Assembly (NCBI GenBank): GCA_026125795.1
Contig: JAHCKM010000004.1
Coordinates: 620,001-684,000 of the forward strand
Source: Burkholderiaceae bacterium
GTDB lineage: Bacteria; Pseudomonadota; Gammaproteobacteria; Burkholderiales; Burkholderiaceae_C
Direction: 5' to 3'
Length of the DNA stretch: 64,000 bases
The position numbers were made by a program, and so were the translations under genes. Positions 18,347-30,304 of the stretch are shown here, one piece after another; the first letter of the stretch is position 1, and the number at the start of each line of letters is the position of its first letter. The notes beneath the pieces are model-generated. The model was not told the DNA's origin, did no database searches, and saw nothing but the letters and a program-made list of their open reading frames with translations.

Positions 18347-19333
18347 ATGCACCGCTTGCCGCGCCTGAATCCTCGGTTGTGGCGCGCGGCGCTGCTGGGA
18401 GCCGCAGTGGTGTTGGGTCACGCGTGGCTGCTGCAGCTGGCGGGTCGCTCGCCGGTCGGCGGGGTTTCGCGACCTGCGACTGTGGTCGAAGTGCGCCTGT
18501 TGCGGACGCCTCTGCCGCAAACGGAGCCTGCCGCCGTCGCGCCGGCCGTGCCGGTGGCGACCAGGCCGGCACCCGCCGCGCGTCGGTCCAAGCCTTTGCC
18601 TGTGCAAGGCAACCCTCCGCCGGTCGGCGCGTTACCTGCGCCGGCCAAGGTGCCGGGTCCAGCCGCGAACCCGCCGCCCACCCGCGTGCCGCCGTCGAGC
18701 GATCTCGTGTTCGTTCTGCGCAGCGGCGCACACAGCGGCGAAGCGCGCCTGTCGTGGCGCGCCGATGGCGAACGTTATGGGTTGTCGTTGCACGCCACGC
18801 TGCCCACGGGACGCGAGGTGGAGCAACACAGCGAGGGAGGTTTCGATGCGGCGGGGCTGGCGCCCTTGCGCCTGGCCGACCGGCGGCGTGGCCGTGACGT
18901 GCGAGCCGCCAATTTCCAGCGCGAACACGGCAAGGTCACGTTCTCGGGGCCGCGCTGGGAACTGCCGCTGGAAGCCGGCACGCAGGACCGATTGAGCTGG
19001 CTGGTGCAACTGGCCGCGTTGGTCGGCGGAGGAGGTGAAGCGCTGCGCGACGGCGGCGAGCTGGCCATGTGGGTGGTGGGCGCACGCGGCACGGCCAGCC
19101 ACTGGCGGTTCGAGGTGCGTGGCCTGCAACGCGTCGAAATCGACCAGCAAGAGGTCGATGCGTGGTGGCTCGTGCGCGAGCCCGCCCACCCCTACGACCT
19201 GCGCGTGGAAGTCTGGCTGAGCCCGCAGCAGGGGCACTGGCCGCTCAGGCTGCGCCAGACGCAGATACCCGGAGGCGAACCGCTCGACTGGTTGTTGCAG
19301 CGGTCCCCACCCGGCGGTTCCCAAGGGAGCTAG
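18347..19333 (+). CDS. DUF3108-domain protein with N-terminal membrane anchor
   Basis: The 328-residue protein has one N-terminal membrane segment (AALLGAAVVLGHAWLLQLAG). A long Pro/Ala-rich stretch follows (about residues 50-115), resembling TonB-like periplasm-spanning linkers. The C-terminal domain (about 120-328) matches DUF3108, including LSWRADGERYGLSLHA. The function of DUF3108 is unknown. Its divergence from the TraB/GumN gene leaves only 28 bp between the start codons. Confidence 0.75.
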   Translation: MHRLPRLNPRLWRAALLGAAVVLGHAWLLQLAGRSPVGGVSRPATVVEVRLLRTPLPQTEPAAVAPAVPVATRPAPAARRSKPLPVQGNPPPVGALPAPAKVPGPAANPPPTRVPPSSDLVFVLRSGAHSGEARLSWRADGERYGLSLHATLPTGREVEQHSEGGFDAAGLAPLRLADRRRGRDVRAANFQREHGKVTFSGPRWELPLEAGTQDRLSWLVQLAALVGGGGEALRDGGELAMWVVGARGTASHWRFEVRGLQRVEIDQQEVDAWWLVREPAHPYDLRVEVWLSPQQGHWPLRLRQTQIPGGEPLDWLLQRSPPGGSQGS

Positions 19334-19365
19334 CAGCAGGGAGGTCTGAGACTTGCATCGCTCCC

Positions 19366-19380
19366 GGCACTTGGATTGCC
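19366..19380 (+). promoter_or_regulatory. Candidate sigma-54 promoter before the DUF3567 gene
   Basis: CGGCAC-TTGGA-TTGCC has the GG-N10-GC spacing of -24/-12 promoters, and the -12 part TTGC is perfect. It lies 72 bp upstream of the start at 19452. No activator palindrome was seen nearby, so a chance match is possible. Confidence 0.3.
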
Positions 19381-19451
19381 CGTTCGGGGTGGGCTCGGTC
19401 TTGAAACGCAAGCCCTGCGCCTCCAGTTTCGAGCACAAGGAGTGCCGCCTC

Positions 19452-19715
19452 ATGCAAATGCTCTACAACTCGGACCACTATGTCGTCGTGGAATTCGACA
19501 TGGGTGCCGACGCGCCCGATGGCGGGGACGGCAAGGGCGGCTACGAGATCGTCGACAAGCTCTCGCGCCGCGGCATCTTCTTGAATGGCGCCGTGGCCGA
19601 CGGCTTCAAGGCCGGTGTGGATGCCCTGGTCGAGCGCGACCCGACCGAAGAAGAGGTCGACGACTTCATTGCCGGCTACACGCAACTGGCCCAGCAGCCC
19701 GTGATCCTGCACTGA
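19452..19715 (+). CDS. DUF3567-family small protein
   Basis: An 87-residue acidic protein (MLYNSDHYVVVEFDM at the start, then RRGIFLNGAVADGFKAGVD and a DPTEEEVDDFIAGYTQLAQQ tail). It matches the betaproteobacterial DUF3567 family of unknown function. The start at 19452 is chosen because AAGGAG lies upstream and the family begins here; a longer frame to 19353 is unlikely. No enzyme motif is visible. Confidence 0.8.
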   Translation: MQMLYNSDHYVVVEFDMGADAPDGGDGKGGYEIVDKLSRRGIFLNGAVADGFKAGVDALVERDPTEEEVDDFIAGYTQLAQQPVILH

Positions 19716-19726
19716 GAGCCGCCGCG

Positions 19727-19790
19727 CGGCCGTTGCCGCGGGCTCACGTCGCGACAGTGAAGTGAGCGTGCAGCGCCCGAGCGGAGTCGA
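19727..19790 (+). repeat. Second-family intergenic repeat, copy 1
   Basis: GGCCGTTGCCGCGGGCTCAC followed by GACAGTGAAGTGAGCGTGC directly follows the DUF3567 stop. It resembles the block at 50472-50541, which follows the aldose epimerase gene. The similarity is clear by eye but imperfect. Confidence 0.5.
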
Positions 19791-19954
19791 CGCCACGCGA
19801 ATCGCGCGGTCGTGCCCCGGAACAGGGGGTGCACATGCGTCGACGGAGCGGGGCACCGCGTGGCATCCGTCACCGTTACATCTCCGGCGTCATCGCGCCG
19901 CCACCCACAATCGACGGCGATTTCGTGTCCGGCCTCTGGCCGCGATCCTGCGCC

Positions 19955-22090
19955 GTGATCGACGTTGACTCCCGCCCTCTGCTGTTGTTGCTCGCCACGC
20001 TGGTGTCGTTGCTGACGGCCGGCGTGTTGACCCACGCGTTGAAGTCCGCGCGCTCGCGCGATCGTGTTCTGGGCTGGGGCTGGGTATTCGCCGGGGCCGT
20101 GGCCGTGGGCACCGGCCTGTGGTCGATCCAGGCTCTGGCGCTGCTGGGGTCGCAACTGGGCAGCAGTCAGAACTTCACCTTCAAGGCGATCGCGCTGGCG
20201 TGGGGCGCCAGCGTGGTCGCTGCGGGCGCGGCCCTGATCGCGGCACGGGAGATCGCCTCGGCGCGCCTGCGCCTGTGGACGCTGCCGCCGCTGCTGAGCG
20301 TGATCTTCGGTGCGGCGCTCGGCGTCAGCGTCAACGTGCTGCCAGCGAGCAGCACCTTGGCCGGGTGGAGCGTGCCGTGGTCCGCGGTGGCCCTGTTGTT
20401 GCTCGGTGCCAGTACGGTGGTCGCGCTGTGGGGGTCACACGGCGCCGCGGGCCAGGCGAACGAAGACACGCGGCTCCATGCGGCGGCCGGCATCTGCGCG
20501 CTCGGCATCGGGCTGGCGGCAGCGCACGCGATGGCGCTGCACGGCATGCGGTTTGGCCCAACCGCAGAGCCGGCGGCGCCGGTTGCCGGCCTCGATGCGC
20601 TGGGCCTTGTCATGGCTGCTTCGGTCGGCGCACTGGCGGTCGCGATCGCGGTGCTCAGCGCATGGTTCGACGGGCGCAACCGCGCGCACACCCGCTCGCT
20701 CGCCACCTCGCTCAACGAGGCCAACATTCAATTGCGCCGACAGGCGTTCTGCGATCCGCTGACCGCGTTGCCCAACCGGCTGCTGTTCGAAGAACGGCTG
20801 CACCAGACATTGCAGCGGGTGGGCCGCACGCCGAGCGCGATGGCGGTGTTGTTCATCGACCTCGACGGCTTCAAGCCGATCAACGATTCGTTTGGCCATG
20901 CCGCCGGCGACGTGGTGTTGCGCGAGGTCGGCGCACGCCTGCTCGACCTGGCCGGCCAATCGGGTACGGCGGCACGCGTCGGAGGCGACGAGTTCCTGCT
21001 GCTGGTGCCGCAGCCCGGCAACGCCGAGGGCGCCGCCGCGGTGGCGCAGCAGGCGCTGCAGGTGCTGGGGCGGCCCTACAAGCTGCCCAACCGCGGCGAG
21101 GTGAAGCTGTCGTGCTCGATCGGCATCGCGCTGTTTCCCGAGCACGGATCGACCGCCAAGCTGATCGCCAACGCCGACGCGGCGATGTACGCCGCCAAGC
21201 GCACCGGCGGCTCGACCTATGCGTTCTTCGAGGCGCGCATGGATCTCGACGTGCGCGAGCAGGTGGAGATGCAGACCGAGCTGCGCCTCGCGCTCGAGCG
21301 CAACCAGCTCAAGCTGTACTACCAGCCCAAGATCCACGGCGCCTCGGGGCAGGTGACGGGCGTGGAGGCGCTGATCCGTTGGGACCATCCGGTGCGCGGC
21401 CTGATGAGTCCCGAGGTGTTCATCCCGGTGGCCGAACGCTTCGGCCTGATCGGGCACATCGGCAACTGGGTCATCGAGGAGTCGTGCCGACAGATCCGCC
21501 AATGGCTCGATCTCGGGCTGCGCATGCGCGTGGCGGTGAACCTGTCGATGCACCAACTGCGGCAAGACGACCTGGTGCCGCGCATCCGGCGCGCGCTCGA
21601 CGCGTACCGCGTCGATCCCGCGCTGCTCACATTCGAGATCACCGAATCGGTGGCGATGGAAGACACGCAGGCGACGATGCGTTCATTCGGTCACCTGGCG
21701 CGCGTCGGCGCGTCGCTGTCGATCGATGACTTCGGCACCGGCTACTCGAGTCTGGCCTACTTGCGCAAGCTGCCGGCGCGGCAGCTCAAGATCGACCGTG
21801 GTTTCGTCGCCGACGTCGAGCACAGCTCCGATGCACTGGCGGTGGTCGATGCGGTGATCAAGCTGGCACACGCGCTCGGTTTGAAGGTGGTGGCCGAAGG
21901 TGTCGAGACCGAGCGCCAGCGCGACGTGCTGCTCGGCCTGCGCTGCGACGAGCTGCAGGGATATCTGTTCGCGCGCCCGATGCCGGCACAGATGCTCACC
22001 GTGTGGGCGATGAACGGCGAAGACGATGCGCACGACATCGAGTTCAGGCACTCGCTGTTTGCCGGCCACGTGCCGAGCGCGCTGCAGTGA
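19955..22090 (+). CDS. Membrane GGDEF-EAL protein with degenerate MHYT-like sensor
   Basis: About 711 residues from GTG 19955 (ATG 19829 is the longest start). Seven or so membrane helices (about 5-230) resemble the MHYT sensor. A GGDEF domain with an intact GGDEF motif (about residue 343) and an EAL domain with EALIRW (about 471) and [10 protein letters not shown] (about 592) follow. Both cyclic-di-GMP synthesis and hydrolysis sites look intact. In the sensor, the usual M-H-Y-T motifs read [12 protein letters not shown] and AMALHGM, so the conserved histidines are displaced or lost. CACAAT at 19906-19911 may be the -10. Confidence 0.85.
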   Translation: MIDVDSRPLLLLLATLVSLLTAGVLTHALKSARSRDRVLGWGWVFAGAVAVGTGLWSIQALALLGSQLGSSQNFTFKAIALAWGASVVAAGAALIAAREIASARLRLWTLPPLLSVIFGAALGVSVNVLPASSTLAGWSVPWSAVALLLLGASTVVALWGSHGAAGQANEDTRLHAAAGICALGIGLAAAHAMALHGMRFGPTAEPAAPVAGLDALGLVMAASVGALAVAIAVLSAWFDGRNRAHTRSLATSLNEANIQLRRQAFCDPLTALPNRLLFEERLHQTLQRVGRTPSAMAVLFIDLDGFKPINDSFGHAAGDVVLREVGARLLDLAGQSGTAARVGGDEFLLLVPQPGNAEGAAAVAQQALQVLGRPYKLPNRGEVKLSCSIGIALFPEHGSTAKLIANADAAMYAAKRTGGSTYAFFEARMDLDVREQVEMQTELRLALERNQLKLYYQPKIHGASGQVTGVEALIRWDHPVRGLMSPEVFIPVAERFGLIGHIGNWVIEESCRQIRQWLDLGLRMRVAVNLSMHQLRQDDLVPRIRRALDAYRVDPALLTFEITESVAMEDTQATMRSFGHLARVGASLSIDDFGTGYSSLAYLRKLPARQLKIDRGFVADVEHSSDALAVVDAVIKLAHALGLKVVAEGVETERQRDVLLGLRCDELQGYLFARPMPAQMLTVWAMNGEDDAHDIEFRHSLFAGHVPSALQ

Positions 22091-22172
22091 GCGCGCCCGG
22101 CCGCTGCGAAGCGCTCAAGAACCACAGCGCGCAGCGCGAAGGTCCATCGGCGCCTTCAGCCACAATGCAGCC

Positions 22173-23219
22173 ATGACGTACACCCGCGGCGCCCGGCTGC
22201 CCGAGATCCTGCAACAGCGCATCGTCATCATCGACGGTGCGATGGGCACCATGCTGCAGGCGCGCAAACTCACCGAGAGCCACTATCGCGGCGCGCGCTT
22301 CGCCGACCACGGCACGGACCTGCGCGGCAACGGTGACGTGTTGAACCTGACGCTGCCCGACGTGGTGCGCGAGATCCATGCCGAGTACCTTGCGGCCGGT
22401 GCTGACGTGATCGAGACCAATACGTTCGGCGCTACCCGGATCGCGCAAGAAGACTATGGCCTGGCCGAGCACGCACGCGAGATGAATGTGGCGGCGGCAC
22501 GCATCGCGCGTCAGGCGGCCGACGCGGCCAGCACGCCCGAATGGCCGCGCTTCGTCGCCGGCGCGCTGGGGCCGACGCCGCGCACCGCAAGCATCAGCCC
22601 CGACGTGAACGATCCGGGCGCGCGCAACACCGATTTCGACGCGTTGCGCGCGGCCTATCACGAGCAGGCCGCCGGGCTGCTCGAAGGGGGCGTCGACCTG
22701 TTCCTGGTGGAGACGATCTTCGACACGCTCAACGCGAAAGCGGCGATCTTCGCGCTCGACGAGTTGATGGAGCAGACCGGTGAGCGCCTGCCGGTGATCA
22801 TCTCCGGCACCGTCACCGACGCTTCGGGCCGCATCCTGTCGGGTCAGACGGTCCAGGCGTTCTGGCACTCGGTGCGACATGCGCGGCCGATCGCCGTGGG
22901 CCTGAACTGTGCGCTCGGCGCCGCGTTGATGCGCCCCTATATCGAAGAGCTGTCCAAGGTTGCCGGCGACACCTGGATCAGCTGCTATCCGAACGCCGGT
23001 CTGCCCAACCCGATGAGCGAAACCGGCTTCGACGAGACGCCCGAGGTCACGGCGTCGCTGCTCGAGGAGTTTGCACGCGCGGGCTTCCTCAACATCGCGG
23101 GCGGCTGCTGCGGCACCACGCCACGGCACATCGGCGAAATCGCCAGGCGCCTCGGCGCTTACAGGCCACGCAGCCGGCGCGATCCGTTGTTCACGCCCTT
23201 GCTGGCTGCGACGGCCTGA
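22173..23219 (+). CDS. metH: Methionine synthase, homocysteine-binding half (split MetH)
   Basis: A 348-residue homocysteine S-methyltransferase domain, equal to the first module of MetH. It has the [10 protein letters not shown] opening, the GLNCALG zinc cysteine (about residue 245) and the GGCCGTTP zinc cysteine pair (about 311). The pterin, cobalamin and reactivation modules are not here but in the gene at 24006. Together they methylate homocysteine to methionine. The start has no ribosome-binding site; a CACAAT hexamer lies six bases before the ATG. The stop abuts that of the opposite-strand lipoprotein gene with no gap. Confidence 0.93.
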   Translation: MTYTRGARLPEILQQRIVIIDGAMGTMLQARKLTESHYRGARFADHGTDLRGNGDVLNLTLPDVVREIHAEYLAAGADVIETNTFGATRIAQEDYGLAEHAREMNVAAARIARQAADAASTPEWPRFVAGALGPTPRTASISPDVNDPGARNTDFDALRAAYHEQAAGLLEGGVDLFLVETIFDTLNAKAAIFALDELMEQTGERLPVIISGTVTDASGRILSGQTVQAFWHSVRHARPIAVGLNCALGAALMRPYIEELSKVAGDTWISCYPNAGLPNPMSETGFDETPEVTASLLEEFARAGFLNIAGGCCGTTPRHIGEIARRLGAYRPRSRRDPLFTPLLAATA

Positions 23220-23786
23220 CTAAGGCGACGGCTTCTGCCCCGCGCGGGGAAACGCGTTGCCGGGCGGCGGCAGGTTCTTGTCCTCGAGCCTGTCGATCGC
23301 GATCGGTCCGGGCACGACGCGCAGCGTGACGGCATCGGCCGTCGACGGCGCCAGCACGACCACGCGCAGACCGATCACACCGCGCCCCTGCAGATAGCTG
23401 CGCATGGCCGCGCCGCGCGCTGGTGGCCCCGGCGTGGCCAGGTGCACCTTGGTGCTGGCCTGGCGTGCCATCGACACGGCCACCTTGTCCATCACCGCGC
23501 GCAGCGGCGGCTTGGGGGCATTGGACTTGTCGTCGAACGAGAACTGCATCGGCACGTCGACGCGCATCGAGCCGTCGGCTTCGGACGCAATTGCCACCGG
23601 CGTGCCGTCGAACAGTTGCTTCATCCACGTGACCTCGGCCGCCAGGACGTTGGGCGGCGGCTGGCCCGGACGCGGCGGCTCGGCCGGCGCTCCGGGCGGT
23701 GTGGAGCCCGGCGGCACCTGGGTCGGAGCGGCACAGCCGGCCAAGATGGCGGCGAGCAACACAGGCCAGGCAAGGCGCGTCTTCAT
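23220..23786 (-). CDS. Lipoprotein of unknown function with OmpA-like C-terminal pattern
   Basis: A 188-residue protein. The start at 23786 gives a lipoprotein signal (VLLAAILAGC, Cys about residue 17) and a Pro-rich stretch. The C-terminal half contains RGAAMRSYLQGRGVIGLRVVV, reminiscent of OmpA-C-like peptidoglycan-binding modules, but it is short and lacks clear key residues. It lies on the opposite strand between the two halves of split metH. The stop codon directly abuts the metH first-half stop. Confidence 0.7.
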   Translation of the reverse strand: MKTRLAWPVLLAAILAGCAAPTQVPPGSTPPGAPAEPPRPGQPPPNVLAAEVTWMKQLFDGTPVAIASEADGSMRVDVPMQFSFDDKSNAPKPPLRAVMDKVAVSMARQASTKVHLATPGPPARGAAMRSYLQGRGVIGLRVVVLAPSTADAVTLRVVPGPIAIDRLEDKNLPPPGNAFPRAGQKPSP

Positions 23787-23831
23787 GGGGGTCCGTGACC
23801 GGAAACAGGGCTCGAAGTGTCGCGCATCTTC

Positions 23832-23837
23832 TAGAAT
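23832..23837 (+). promoter_or_regulatory. -10 element for the second metH half
   Basis: TAGAAT just ahead of the SAH riboswitch. Initiation near 23844 would place the aptamer at the very 5' end of the transcript. No convincing -35 is visible. Confidence 0.45.
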
Positions 23838-23841
23838 CCAC

Positions 23842-23935
23842 GCTCGGCTCGAGGAGCGTTGCGACGGCATCGAAGGTGCTGCCAGGCTCGGGCCGCGGGC
23901 GCATCGCGCCCAAAGACGCAACGGCGCTCACCCCG
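23842..23935 (+). promoter_or_regulatory. S-adenosylhomocysteine (SAH) riboswitch
   Basis: The segment carries the SAH-riboswitch core: GAGGAGCGTTGCGACGGC, then GCCAGGCTCGG, then CGCAACGGCGCTCA. P1 pairs CTCGAG (23848-23853) with CTCGGG (23887-23892). The pseudoknot helices pair GAGCG (23854-23858) with CGCTC (23925-23929) and TTGCG (23859-23863) with CGCAA (23917-23921). It lies 70-160 bp upstream of the second metH gene. SAH riboswitches turn genes on when SAH accumulates, which fits methionine synthase consuming homocysteine. Confidence 0.9.
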
Positions 23936-24005
23936 GCCTCCTCGAGGCGCCGCGGGTGGATCGCGGTGGCTCGACGAAGGCCCTGATTGCCTGCATGCCG
24001 CCGCC

Positions 24006-26741
<2,736 letters not shown>

Positions 26742-26918
26742 GTAACAGCGGCGCCTCGTCGCCGCGCGCGCACCAGGGTGCGTAGCAGTTGCGAGCCGTT
26801 GTAAGGCCGTGGCGCGCACCTCCAACAACTTGGAACAGCGCACGCGCGTCTGCTTCTCAGAATCGCTGCACCGCGCACCGCAAGGTGCGGGCACAACAAC
26901 CGGGGTGGAGGAAGCGCC

Positions 26919-28673
26919 GTGTTCGTCACCGTGTTCGGCGCGCCGTGGCGGCGCCAGCTGTGGAGCAGCACCTTGCTCTCGCTTCTGTTGCTCGCTGCGT
27001 GCGGCGGCAACAAGGACGACGAAGCGACAGCCGATCCGGCCGCGCTGCCGGCATCACGCACCGAGGCCGCGGCATTCCTGGCCAAGGCGACCTTCGGGCC
27101 GACCGAGGCCGACATCGATCGTGTGATGGCACTGGGCTACGCCGGCTGGATCGACGAGCAGCTGGCCATGCCGGGCACCTCGCACCGGGCGAGCTGGGAG
27201 GCGGCCGACGCCGCGATCAAGGCGGTGGACCCGAATTCGGGGGCGGGGCAAGACCCGGTCTTGTATTCGTTCTGGAAGCAGGCCGTGTCGGGCAACGACC
27301 AATTGCGACAGCGCATGGCCTATGCGCTGTCGCAGATCATGGTGATCTCCATGGTCGACGGCACCGTCGGCGACAACCCGCGCGCCGTGGCCGCGTGGCT
27401 CGACATGCTGGGTGACAAGGGGCTCGGCAACTATCGCGAACTGATCCAAGCGGTGTCGCTGCACCCGATGATGGGCGTATACCTCTCGCACCTGCGCAAC
27501 CAGAAAGCCGATGCGCGCACCGGGCGTGTGCCCGACGAGAACTACGCGCGCGAGGTGATGCAGCTGTTCTCCATTGGCCTGATCGAGCTCAATCCCGACG
27601 GCACGCCGAGGACGAGCGCCGGCCAGCCGATCGAAACCTACGGGCCCGCCGACATCGCCGGTCTGGCGCGCGTGTTCACCGGCTTCAGCTGGGCTTGCCC
27701 GGGCGCACCGGCCAGCGGCTGCTTCTTCAACGGCTCGTCGAACAATGCATCGGACCCTGACCGCTCTTTCAAGCCGATGATCGGCTACGCGCAGTACCAC
27801 AGCACCGAGGTCAAGACGTTCCTCGGCACGACGATTCCCGCGCAGTCGAGCGCCGATCCGCAAGCCAGTCTGGGAGCCGCCCTGGATGCGCTGCATCGGC
27901 ACCCCAATGTCGGCCCGTTCATCGGCAGGCAGTTGATCCAGCGTCTGGTCACCAGCAACCCGAGCCCCGGCTACGTGAGATCGGTGGCCAACGCCTTCGC
28001 CGACAACGGCGCCGGCGTGCGCGGCGACATGAAGGCGGTGGTCAAGGCGGTGCTGCTTCACCCCGAGGCACGGCAGAGTTCGGACACCGCGGGCAAGGTG
28101 CGCGAACCGGTGCTGCGGCTGTCGGCACTGCTGCGTGCGTTCAACTACCGCTCCGACACCGGCGAGTACCGCATCGGCAACACCGACAACCCGGCCACCT
28201 CGCTGGGGCAGACGCCGATGCGTGCACCCAGCGTCTTCAACTTCTATCGACCGGGCTTCGTGCCGCCCGGTTCCAGCGCAGCGGCTCAGGGCCTCGCCGT
28301 GCCCGAGATGCAGATCGTGCACGAGACGAGCGCCGCCGGGTATGTCAACGTGATGCGCGATGCGATCGGCAGCGGCGTCGGTGCCACCACCAACGCCAGC
28401 GGCAGCAGCCGGCGTGATTTGCAGCCGGACTTCACCGCGGAGATCGCACTGGCCGATCAACCCGGCGAGTTGATCGATCGCATCGGCGGCAAGCTGCTGT
28501 ACGGCGCGATGCCGGCCGATCTGAAGAGCGAGATCCAGGGCGCGGTCGATCGCATCGTGATTCCTGCGCCGACGTCGAGCAACGCGAACCAGGTGGCCGC
28601 CGCAAGGCGCAACCGCGTCAATGCCGCGCTGTTCCTGACCATGGTGTCGCCCGAGTTCCTGGTGCAGAAGTGA
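26919..28673 (+). CDS. DUF1800-family lipoprotein
   Basis: A 584-residue protein starting at GTG with GGAGG upstream. A lipoprotein signal (LLLLAAC) is followed by the DUF1800 domain, opening AAAFLAKATFGPTEADIDRV, with NYAREVMQLFSIGLIELN and the typical later PSVFNFYRPGF region. Function is unknown. The family is regularly paired with DUF1501 proteins, as here, where the stop overlaps a GTG of the next gene. Joint export and a shared cell-envelope role are the likely reading. Confidence 0.88.
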   Translation: MFVTVFGAPWRRQLWSSTLLSLLLLAACGGNKDDEATADPAALPASRTEAAAFLAKATFGPTEADIDRVMALGYAGWIDEQLAMPGTSHRASWEAADAAIKAVDPNSGAGQDPVLYSFWKQAVSGNDQLRQRMAYALSQIMVISMVDGTVGDNPRAVAAWLDMLGDKGLGNYRELIQAVSLHPMMGVYLSHLRNQKADARTGRVPDENYAREVMQLFSIGLIELNPDGTPRTSAGQPIETYGPADIAGLARVFTGFSWACPGAPASGCFFNGSSNNASDPDRSFKPMIGYAQYHSTEVKTFLGTTIPAQSSADPQASLGAALDALHRHPNVGPFIGRQLIQRLVTSNPSPGYVRSVANAFADNGAGVRGDMKAVVKAVLLHPEARQSSDTAGKVREPVLRLSALLRAFNYRSDTGEYRIGNTDNPATSLGQTPMRAPSVFNFYRPGFVPPGSSAAAQGLAVPEMQIVHETSAAGYVNVMRDAIGSGVGATTNASGSSRRDLQPDFTAEIALADQPGELIDRIGGKLLYGAMPADLKSEIQGAVDRIVIPAPTSSNANQVAAARRNRVNAALFLTMVSPEFLVQK

Positions 28674-28681
28674 GTCACGCG

Positions 28682-30235
28682 ATGAAGCCTGCTGTTCAGT
28701 TTGACGCCTCGCGCCGCCTGTTCCTGCGCCAGGGTGCGGCGTTTTCAGCCATGACCGGCGCTGGCGCGCCGCTGGCGTTGAACCTCGCCGCGCTCGGCAC
28801 CGCACACGCGCAAGCTGCCGGCGAGTACCGCGCGCTGGTGTGCATCTTCCTGTTCGGCGGCAACGATGCCTACAACATGGTGCTGCCCACCGACAGCGCA
28901 TCGTTTGCCAACTACTCAGCGGTGCGCAACCAGGCGCCCGATTCGATCGCGTTGCCGGCCCCGGGCACCGCCCCGAACGCGGGCGCGGCCGCCGGCACGC
29001 CGGCGCGGCTCGGCGGCGTGCTGCCGATCGCGCCGTTGAATGCGCAAGGCCGCACGTTTGCGCTGCACCCGCTGATGGGCCCGTTGCGCACCCTGTTCGA
29101 CACCGACCGCCGGCTGGCCATCGTGCCGAATGTGGGTCCGCTGGTCATTCCCACCACCAAAGCGCAATACGGCCAGTCGAGCCATCCCAAGCCGGCGAAC
29201 CTGTTCTCCCACAACGACCAGCAGAACACCTGGCAGGCGCTGGCACCTGAAGGTGCCACGCAAGGCTGGGGCGGTCGCCTGGCCGACATGCTGTTGAGCC
29301 GCAACGCCAAGCCCGTGTTCACCGCCATCTCCTCGAGCGGCTCGGCGGTGTGGCTGGCCGGTGCCAGCGTGCGCCAGTACCAGGTGTCGACCAACGGCGC
29401 GATCCGGATGGGCGTCGACGGCAATGGCCGCATCTACGGCTCGACCGACGTCGGCGCCGCGATGCAGCGCATCGTGTCGCGCTCGCGCGGCACGCACCTG
29501 TTCGAGGCCGACATGGCGGCGGTGTCGGCGCGTTCTCTCGATGCCGAATTGGCGCTGCGCAACGCCCTGAAACCGCCGAGCGATCCGTTGTTCGGCACGG
29601 CGCCGGCCAGCGGAAGCTACAACGCCAACAGCGATCCGCGGCTGATGTATCCCAATCCGCTGACCGGCGCCAACGCGGCGAATCCGCTGGCGCAGCAGCT
29701 GCAGATCGTGGCGCGTCTCATCGACGCCGCGTCGCATGCCGATGTCGCGGCCAATCGGCAGGTGTTCTTCGTCAGCATGGGCGGGTTCGACACGCACGAT
29801 GCGCAGAACCGCGGTCAGGCCGACCTGATGGCGCGCCTTGCCCATGGCCTGGCGTACTTCGATGCCACGCTCGGGCTCATGGGCGCGCGCAACCGCGTCA
29901 CCACGTTCACGGCCAGCGACTTCGGCCGCACCTTCACGAGCAACGGTGATGGCACCGACCACGGATGGGGCAGCCACCACTTCGTGATGGGTGGCGCGGT
30001 GAGGGGAGGAGACCTGTACGGCACGTTCCCGGTGCTGGGTACCAAGAACGCCAACAACAACAACTTCGACTCGAGCCCCGATCAGCTCGGCAATGGCGCG
30101 CTGTTGCCCGGCACCGGGGTGCAGCAGCTCGGCGCCACGCTGGGGCGCTGGTTCGGGGCCAGCGAGCAGGAGCTGCTCGACGTGTTTCCGCGCCTCAACG
30201 AGTTCGGAACCAGCAACCTCGGTTTCATGGTCTGA
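28682..30235 (+). CDS. DUF1501-family Tat-exported protein
   Basis: A 517-residue protein with a twin-arginine signal (SRRLFLRQGAA, residues about 10-20). The DUF1501 domain follows, related to alkaline phosphatase/sulfatase folds, with FLFGGNDAYNMVLP, VSMGGFDTHDAQNRGQ and GTDHGWGSHHFVMGG holding likely metal ligands. The substrate is unknown. The start is taken at ATG 28682; GTG 28670 overlaps the DUF1800 stop. It forms a two-gene operon with the DUF1800 gene. Confidence 0.88.
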   Translation: MKPAVQFDASRRLFLRQGAAFSAMTGAGAPLALNLAALGTAHAQAAGEYRALVCIFLFGGNDAYNMVLPTDSASFANYSAVRNQAPDSIALPAPGTAPNAGAAAGTPARLGGVLPIAPLNAQGRTFALHPLMGPLRTLFDTDRRLAIVPNVGPLVIPTTKAQYGQSSHPKPANLFSHNDQQNTWQALAPEGATQGWGGRLADMLLSRNAKPVFTAISSSGSAVWLAGASVRQYQVSTNGAIRMGVDGNGRIYGSTDVGAAMQRIVSRSRGTHLFEADMAAVSARSLDAELALRNALKPPSDPLFGTAPASGSYNANSDPRLMYPNPLTGANAANPLAQQLQIVARLIDAASHADVAANRQVFFVSMGGFDTHDAQNRGQADLMARLAHGLAYFDATLGLMGARNRVTTFTASDFGRTFTSNGDGTDHGWGSHHFVMGGAVRGGDLYGTFPVLGTKNANNNNFDSSPDQLGNGALLPGTGVQQLGATLGRWFGASEQELLDVFPRLNEFGTSNLGFMV

Positions 30236-30304
30236 CGAGAACGCAGTGAAGCGCTGTCCTCGTGACAGTGCCCGGTGGGTCGCGCGGGCCGGCCACCGCG
30301 GCGG

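Noticed and set aside
23859-24005. Upstream extension of the second metH gene to 23859
   Set aside because: That stretch is the SAH riboswitch; the coding part starts at the ATG at 24006.
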